This document shows, piece after piece, positions 58,521 through 64,000 of a stretch of DNA of 64,000 nucleotides (position 1 is the first letter of the stretch; the number at the start of each line of letters is the position of its first letter). Location of the stretch: assembly GCA_963693365.1 (NCBI GenBank), contig CAVNZM010000014.1, positions 3,286,001 through 3,350,000 on the forward strand, in the 5' to 3' direction. A model generated the notes under the pieces. It was not told the DNA's origin and made no database searches. It worked only from the letters and a program-made list of their open reading frames with translations. Made by a program: the position numbers and the translations under genes. This DNA is from Amoebidium appalachense (Eukaryota > Ichthyosporea).

Positions 58521-58915
58521 TTTTCTTGTTTGTGTTCGCTAGTAGAAAACTTGAAATCCTCTTGTTAATTTTAAGGTTGGGAACTGGGAAGTGAAAGAAC
58601 CTCAACACCAAATAGCCTAAATAGTACTTGGCACGAAGTTTGAACCGGATTCGGAACTAGTCACTTTGAGTGCTGTCTCCCTGCAGCTGCGGCCCAGCTC
58701 AACATACCTTGTATGTTGCCGCAGGCGACAGTCACAGCAGACAAAGTGTCTGATTGCGCAAACAAATTTAAACCTACAGCAGATGGTTGGTTAAATATCG
58801 CAACAATGTTTAACGCCGCGTTCCTATTGTTCAACAACAATATTGCGGAAGCGTTCCTATTGCCCATCAGAAGTACGGAAGCGTTCCTATTGCCCATCAG
58901 GAAAATAAACTTTTA
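58521..58915. other. Upstream region of the DUF4359-like gene with short direct repeats
   Basis: Probable promoter region of the minus-strand gene. At 58850-58903 two direct copies of GCGTTCCTATTGCCCATCAG stand in a row, each preceded by CGGAA; a third, diverged copy (GCGTTCCGATTGCCCATCAG) lies at about 59775, beyond the inverted-repeat element. Confidence 0.6.
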
Positions 58916-58916
58916 A

Positions 58917-59769
58917 GATCAGTCGACCTTTATTTATAATGCTATCTCGTACTAATTCACACATATGAAATGCATACACCAATCAATGCGACCAAATATT
59001 CCGCTGCAATTTGCTATGTGTCACGAAGCGACATGGGCCAACTTTTGCGCAACGCACAGCCTTCAACGGCCTGCCGTTGTAAACGGATCTTTTTTTTTTT
59101 TTTTTGGGCCCCTCGAAACACAGCGGTCTTGCGCATTCACACTTCGAGGTTATCTTTTAAACAAACAATAGAAACAAGGGAACAGGTGATGCTATTCAAG
59201 AATGGAGAGCGCGACCGGCCGATCAGCCCATTAGCATGAGGCTAACGCTGTTTGTGCAAGGCAGCTTCAGAGAAAACACACCCACAAACACGCACACAAA
59301 CACATTCACCCTCTAACCAGGCTATTTCTCGGAGTTCTGCCCGAAGCCTATTGGGTTGCCAAGGGCATATGTACAAGTGTGATGCTTGAAAGATGGGTGA
59401 TATTTATTCGTTAGCACTCAAACAGTTGGGGCTAAGCCTATTGGGTTGCCAAGGGCATACTATCCTAACACTATGAGCTGAAAATAATGAGCCCTGGAAC
59501 GTTTCGCCTCAAGCGTAAGATAGGGAAAAGACACACGTGTCACCTCTATGTTAGCAGCGGTTCCGTGCAAAAAAAACAAAACATGAAACGTTGCAATTGG
59601 CCCATTGAGTCCACTGGTAGTGTTGGAGGGCAAACTGTAGCGGCGCCAACCTGCGGCAACAACTGCTCACTGCCCGCAATGCGCGATTGGCAGAATCGAC
59701 TTGCGCAAGCATGACATTAGGTTCTCTGCCGCCCAGCGAGATGGCATTATAAAGGTCGACTGATCTTTA
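58917..59769. mobile_element. Candidate short-TIR non-autonomous element
   Basis: AGATCAGTCGACCTTTA near 58917 is matched by its inverse TAAAGGTCGACTGATCT near 59752. Outside these, TTTAA occurs on both sides, which may be a target duplication. The 0.85 kb interior holds two direct copies of GCCTATTGGGTTGCCAAGGG (59346 and 59436) and no convincing coding frame. The GCGTTCC.ATTGCCCATCAG copies on both flanks read in one direction, as expected if an insertion split a local repeat. Confidence 0.5.
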
Positions 59770-60018
59770 ATAAAGCGTTCCGATTGCCCATCAGAATTAC
59801 ATAGACCCGGCCGCGGCGTAGTAGTGCTTAGCCATTTACGTAAGCCAGTGGGTACATAGCCTTGGAGACTAATCCGGAACGCACCGGAGGCTCCAAATTC
59901 CGGGTTTAATCCGCCTATCACGCCCGGGCATTATTAGCCATTTATATCTGGTCGAAGCGATCCGGGAATCGGATCTGCTGCAGGCTCGGTGAGTCGGGGC
60001 CGCTGAGATAAGATGATT

Positions 60019-60477
60019 TTTTTCTTTTGACTGGATTTATTCGACGGAAAGATATGCAAGTATGCACGGCATACTGAGAAGACAATGAAAACTTCACGAG
60101 TTATCCAGTAACAAGTGCATACTGAGATACCTGAACACTGTGTGAAAATCATATAAATACTCAATGTGACGACCTGGTCCAACAGAATTCAACAAAGAGT
60201 CCTAAAGTGTTCACAATGCCAGCTAGTGTAGCAGACACCCGTAGGGAAAGAGGTAAAACGCGACATAAAAACTCACACCTATCAACATGCTTACGATTAA
60301 AAAGTTCAGCACAAAAGTGGCACCAGCGGCGATGAAAACAAGAATTACAGCGCCACTGCACAACGTCCCAGGCAATAATTATAATATCAACATCAGAGCA
60401 CCATACAGACGTATCTACTAAGGTGGTATCCAGACGTACAGCAGGAGAAATGTATCCTGCCAAAGCTCCCAAAAAGC
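60019..60477 (-). mobile_element. 5'-truncated LINE copy with 11-bp target-site duplication
   Basis: About 460 bp closely matching the 3' end of the element at 61437-62466, with an A-rich tail on the minus strand (AAAAGAAAAAAAT). It is flanked by perfect 11-bp direct repeats GATAAGATGAT (60008-60018 and 60478-60488). It encodes only the C-terminal part of the ORF (FLGALAGYISPAVR... and the C-x-x-C ... H ... C motif), with changes that break the frame near the end. Truncation plus duplication is the hallmark of target-primed reverse transcription. Confidence 0.85.
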
Positions 60478-60488
60478 GATAAGATGAT

Positions 60489-61436
60489 GATGCGGCCACC
60501 TACAAGCTCGAGTTTTAAGGAAAACAGCGTTCCTTTTCACTTGATGATCACGGTATCTGGATCTACATAATAGGGTCACACCGACACGAGCATGAATTCG
60601 CTTGCTGTAGCCTGTTCGCCGATTCTGATTGGTGTGACCCGATTGAAATAATAGAATTTCAAAAGTAGCCAAATTTCTCTATTTTTGACGTCATTGACTT
60701 CTTGATTGGTTTAGGCCGAATTACGTAATTTCGTTTCAATCGGCAATTCCGGGTCGGGCTAAAAAGTGCGCTAACCTCAGGAATGTTGAGACTTTACAAA
60801 GAGGCGCATCCGACTGAACCCGTCTAAGGCTTCGTGAATCGACCCACGCGCTATTAGTGTAGCACCCCTGTACACTCGGCTTTCCAGAGTGAACAAATTA
60901 TCTGCCGATTACTCAAGGTATTAAGCTAAAAACCTGCGATTTGCAAAACTTTCTGCCGGAAGGAAGAACAAGTTTCCTATAAGTCGAACCAATCCGACCC
61001 GAAACTCCAGCTCCCAAATTCACAGCAACACCAATTAGATCAATACCTTGATTTCAGAAATAAACATATTTGGTTAATATTGACGTAACGATTGCTGATT
61101 GGTCACCGATAGCTGAGTAAGCGAGTTCATGCTACCGACATGCCAGGCCCACTTCCGGATCCTCGCTCCTCCCCCCCCCCCCCCCCTCCACCCCCCCCCC
61201 CCCCCCCCCCCCCCCCCCTCTCCCCCCCAACACGTGGCACCCCCGCGGACTGTGACCAGTAACTGAGATCGTGCGCCAACCCTTCTCCGCTCTGATGGTT
61301 GATGGTTGGTTAGTAGTACAGTGGCACAAGGTCATGCACTACACTGATCGAATTCGTCCCCTTGGAGCTCTGCGCAGGCTACCTCCCTCATCCAAAATGA
61401 TCACGAGGCTGGAAGCTCTTCGGAATTTTTTTTTTT
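60489..61436. other. Intergenic sequence between the two LINE copies
   Basis: Mostly ordinary sequence with several CCAAT/ATTGG motifs (60600-60730, 61100) and C-runs 61172-61218. No supportable gene. Confidence 0.5.
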
Positions 61437-62627
61437 TTGCTTTTTCTTTTGACTGGATTTATTCGACGGAAATTTAAAGATATGCAAGTATGCACGGCAT
61501 ACTGAAAAGACAATAAAAACTTCACGAGTTATCCAGTAACTAGTGCATACTGAGATACCTGAACACTGTGTGAAAATCATATAAATACTCAATGTGACGA
61601 CCAACAGAATTCAACAAAAAGTCTAAAGTGGTCACATTGCCAGCCAGTGTAGCAGACACCCGTAGGGAAAGAGGTAAAACGCGACATAAAAACTCACACC
61701 TATCAACATGCTTGCGATTAAAAAGTTCAGCACAAAAGTGGCACCAGCGGCGATGGAAACAAAAATTACAACGCCACTGCACAACTTCCCAGGCAATATC
61801 AACATCAGAGCACCATACAGACTTATCTACTAGGGTGGTATCCATACGTACAGCAGGAGAGATGTATCCTGCCAAAGCTCCCAAAAAGCGATAATGATCA
61901 GTACGGTGTTGCCTAAGGAATATAACACATGCCGACTGAGTTTTACCTTTGATTTCTCTATCAGAACGAGAAAGAAACTTATACTGCGTATGGTAATAAC
62001 ACGAAAAGGCAGAAAAGATAGGAAGAGAAAAGAAAAAGGGAGTGAGATAGCGAGAGGAAGAATCAGCTTGAAAGAGGGTAGGCTGAGGACATTCAGAAGT
62101 AGCGTTGGTGAATCGGGGGGGAAGAGGGATGGAGGGAGGGGGGGGAAAGAAAGCATAAAGAGGGTGACCATCAGGTATCCTAACTAAATGAAAAAAAAAA
62201 CGAAGAGACGATTCCTCCATACGACAAACAGCAGACGACAATCCAAACATACTGATTAAGGGAGGCACAAACCGAGTACGAAACAAAGTGCGCAGCGCAG
62301 TACCCTGAAAATCGTCGAACTCTTTCAGCACCACCGCCGCCTCGCGAGGTGGGGCGCAGGCCAATAGCGGAAGTCCATATTCGAAAGTCGGCCGTAAAAA
62401 AGTTTTATAGTAGAGAATAAGGTTCGCAGGATGGATCACAGACTCCCGTTGAAACATATTTGACACGATGTAAAGTTAACCCTTCGCACGAGCGATCCGT
62501 GCCGTGAGGAGCTTGCGGAAATCAGTACCCCGTGCAGTAAAAGGAATACCCAAATAGTCATAGGTGCTCTGAACAGGAATAGGAAGACCGGCCAATCGAA
62601 AGGAAGCTCAACACAACCCTCCAGAGC

Positions 62628-62630
<3 letters not shown>
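61437..62630 (-). pseudogene. LINE (non-LTR retrotransposon) reverse transcriptase C-terminal fragment
   Basis: The minus-strand frame from about 62590 carries QSTYDYLGIPF (the Y-x-Y-LGI thumb motif of LINE reverse transcriptases), a TAA stop near 62476, then ILYYKTFLRPTFEYGLPLL and LKEFDDFQGTALRTLF, which match the RT/thumb end of non-LTR polymerases. The C-terminus has a cysteine motif (RRWCHFCAELFNRKHVDRC). The open segment ends at about 61540 and is followed by a 3' UTR and an A-rich tail near 61437. The 5' part is lost in C-runs at 62627-62708. The in-frame stop and truncation mark it as dead. Same orientation as the short copy at 60019. Confidence 0.82.
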
Positions 62631-62658
<28 letters not shown>

Positions 62659-62663
62659 GGCAT

Positions 62664-62708
<45 letters not shown>
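62627..62708. repeat. (C)n(A)n compound and 41-nt C-run
   Basis: C-run 62629-62648 followed by ten A, GGCATA, then a C-run of about 42 nt. It cuts into the LINE fragment. Confidence 0.93.
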
Positions 62709-62710
<2 letters not shown>

Positions 62711-63274
62711 GCACACACAGAGAAAAAGGTTTAAAAATAAAATGAAAAACATACACAAAATTCGTGTTCGCACACCTGCCCCGAAGGTACCTGTGAATAT
62801 ATAATTGTTCACAAATGTACATGTGTGTGTGTGTGTGTGTGTGTGTCATACATATAGTATTTCGAGTGCATTGGTACTGAGTCTAATTCTCTTCGTTGAG
62901 TTGAAAAAAATTCAAAAACCTGCAGCTGCCAACATATTTTTGACTTTTAAAAAATAAAAATAAAGGGGTCCCTCAAAGGAAGTACCGTCTTGCACCATGA
63001 GTAAGCACCCACTGTTACAGTACCATAGCTAGGGTGTTAATAGTGCATTCATGACAGCCAACAGATCTAGATCAATGACATGTACTGCCGGCCCGGGATA
63101 TCGATAAATGTGGTTATGTGTACACCGAGGGGAAAAACCGTTCTGCAATAATTTTATGAATCCCTGATCACTTCATGCGCCGAATTTCTGATCGCACAGT
63201 GGCACCATTGTGGCATATGCAGCAGAGCATTCATTCACAGTGTGGTGTGCACAAAAACACACACACACGCGCGC

Positions 63275-63356
<82 letters not shown>

Positions 63357-63780
63357 GTGACACACACACACACACGTACGTATATACATATGGCTGGGTC
63401 TGATTAATTAGTACACTTTTCTTGACATATATCGTTTAAAAACCCCATGTAATATCACGTCGTATATCATAACTATTACTGTTTTTACTGTTTTGACTGT
63501 CCAGTAGGCAAGAACGGTAACATAACTGTAGCATTGAATTTCCTGCGTCACAGCACGTGCGTACCACCAACGTGCAATGCTATAAACATTGCAGTGCTAT
63601 CACGTGTTATTTCATTAACTGAATACGAACTTTTATAGGAGGGCTGTGTGGTGACTCCAAAAAACCCAGGAATCTAACTGTAATATCAATACACAGACCG
63701 ACTAAACCCACGGTCGGTGACTTAAATCTGGTCGTCTTACAGCATGAAAACCGCGCCTGCGGCCTTTATACATGATGCTG
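62709..63780. other. Intergenic sequence with (GT)n and (AC)n
   Basis: Short (GT)n at 62820-62846 and a pure (AC)n array at 63277-63355 followed by a second short AC block. 63380-63780 is ordinary sequence. No exon seen. Confidence 0.55.
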
Positions 63781-64000
63781 GTATAGACCCGTGGTATTGT
63801 GCAATTGCGCACCCAAAAATGGTCCTCAGTTGTGCATATATGATCCTACCTTTCGGCGAGAGAAGGGCCAACAAAAACTTCGACCACCAAAACGGTCCTG
63901 CAGGTGATCATATATGATCCTACCCCTCGGGGGGAGGAGGGTAAAAGAAATGCGCACCCAAAAATGGTCCTGCGGTTATGCATATATGATCCTACCCTTG
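63781..64000. repeat. Tandem repeat, about 73-nt unit, running off the window
   Basis: Three units of GCGCACCCAAAAATGGTCCT-like sequence (63808, 63884 diverged, 63952), each followed about 20 nt later by CATATATGATCCTACC and then a G-rich linker. The array continues past the end of the window. Confidence 0.85.

Overview
This is nuclear DNA of a eukaryote. Its genes are cut into many short exons with phase-matched GT-AG introns, it carries three Pol III tRNA genes and a LINE fragment, and very little of it is coding. The non-coding DNA is extreme: pure G or C runs of 20-50 nt, (AC)n/(TG)n arrays up to about 370 nt, (AG)n, (CACG)n and (ATT)n arrays fill most introns and intergenic gaps. A WOPR (Gti1/Pac2) transcription factor and a full-length TEX10/Ipi1 protein suggest an opisthokont, perhaps an early fungus or a unicellular relative of animals or fungi. 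That placement is an inference from two families.

Layout. 1-4693: the end of one PDZ gene and a complete second, tandem paralogue (+). 7436-12960: a seven-exon FUSC-type membrane protein gene (-), with an 18-nt microexon and a minisatellite directly after its stop codon. 13.0-20.0 kb: mostly microsatellite arrays, with one weak two-exon gene candidate (-). 20060-21501: a possible five-exon gene of unknown function (-). 21.5-23.1 kb: promoter-like DNA with CCAAT motifs and a TATA box. 23165-27698: a six-exon WOPR transcription factor (+). 30253-56050: a 29-exon TEX10/Ipi1 ribosome-biogenesis gene (-); 2,616 coding bases are spread over 25.8 kb, and two tRNA-Leu genes, one tRNA-Ser gene, a probable MITE, minisatellites and copies of a dispersed repeat lie in its introns. 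58179-58520: a small intronless DUF4359-like gene (-). 58.9-62.6 kb: a short inverted-repeat element and two copies of the 3' end of a LINE, one with a clear target-site duplication. 63.78-64.0 kb: a tandem repeat running off the window.

The genes do not form a functional cluster. All multi-exon models were built by hand from splice signals, reading phase and remembered family patterns. The TEX10 model keeps frame across all 28 introns, the FUSC model across 6 and the WOPR model across 5. The most notable feature is the relation between repeats and splicing: seven TEX10 acceptors are the literal end of a (CA)n tract, some donors are the start of a (GT)n tract, homopolymer compounds keep one fixed polarity ((C)n(A)n and (C)n(AC)n), and one repeat family recurs in introns of unrelated genes.
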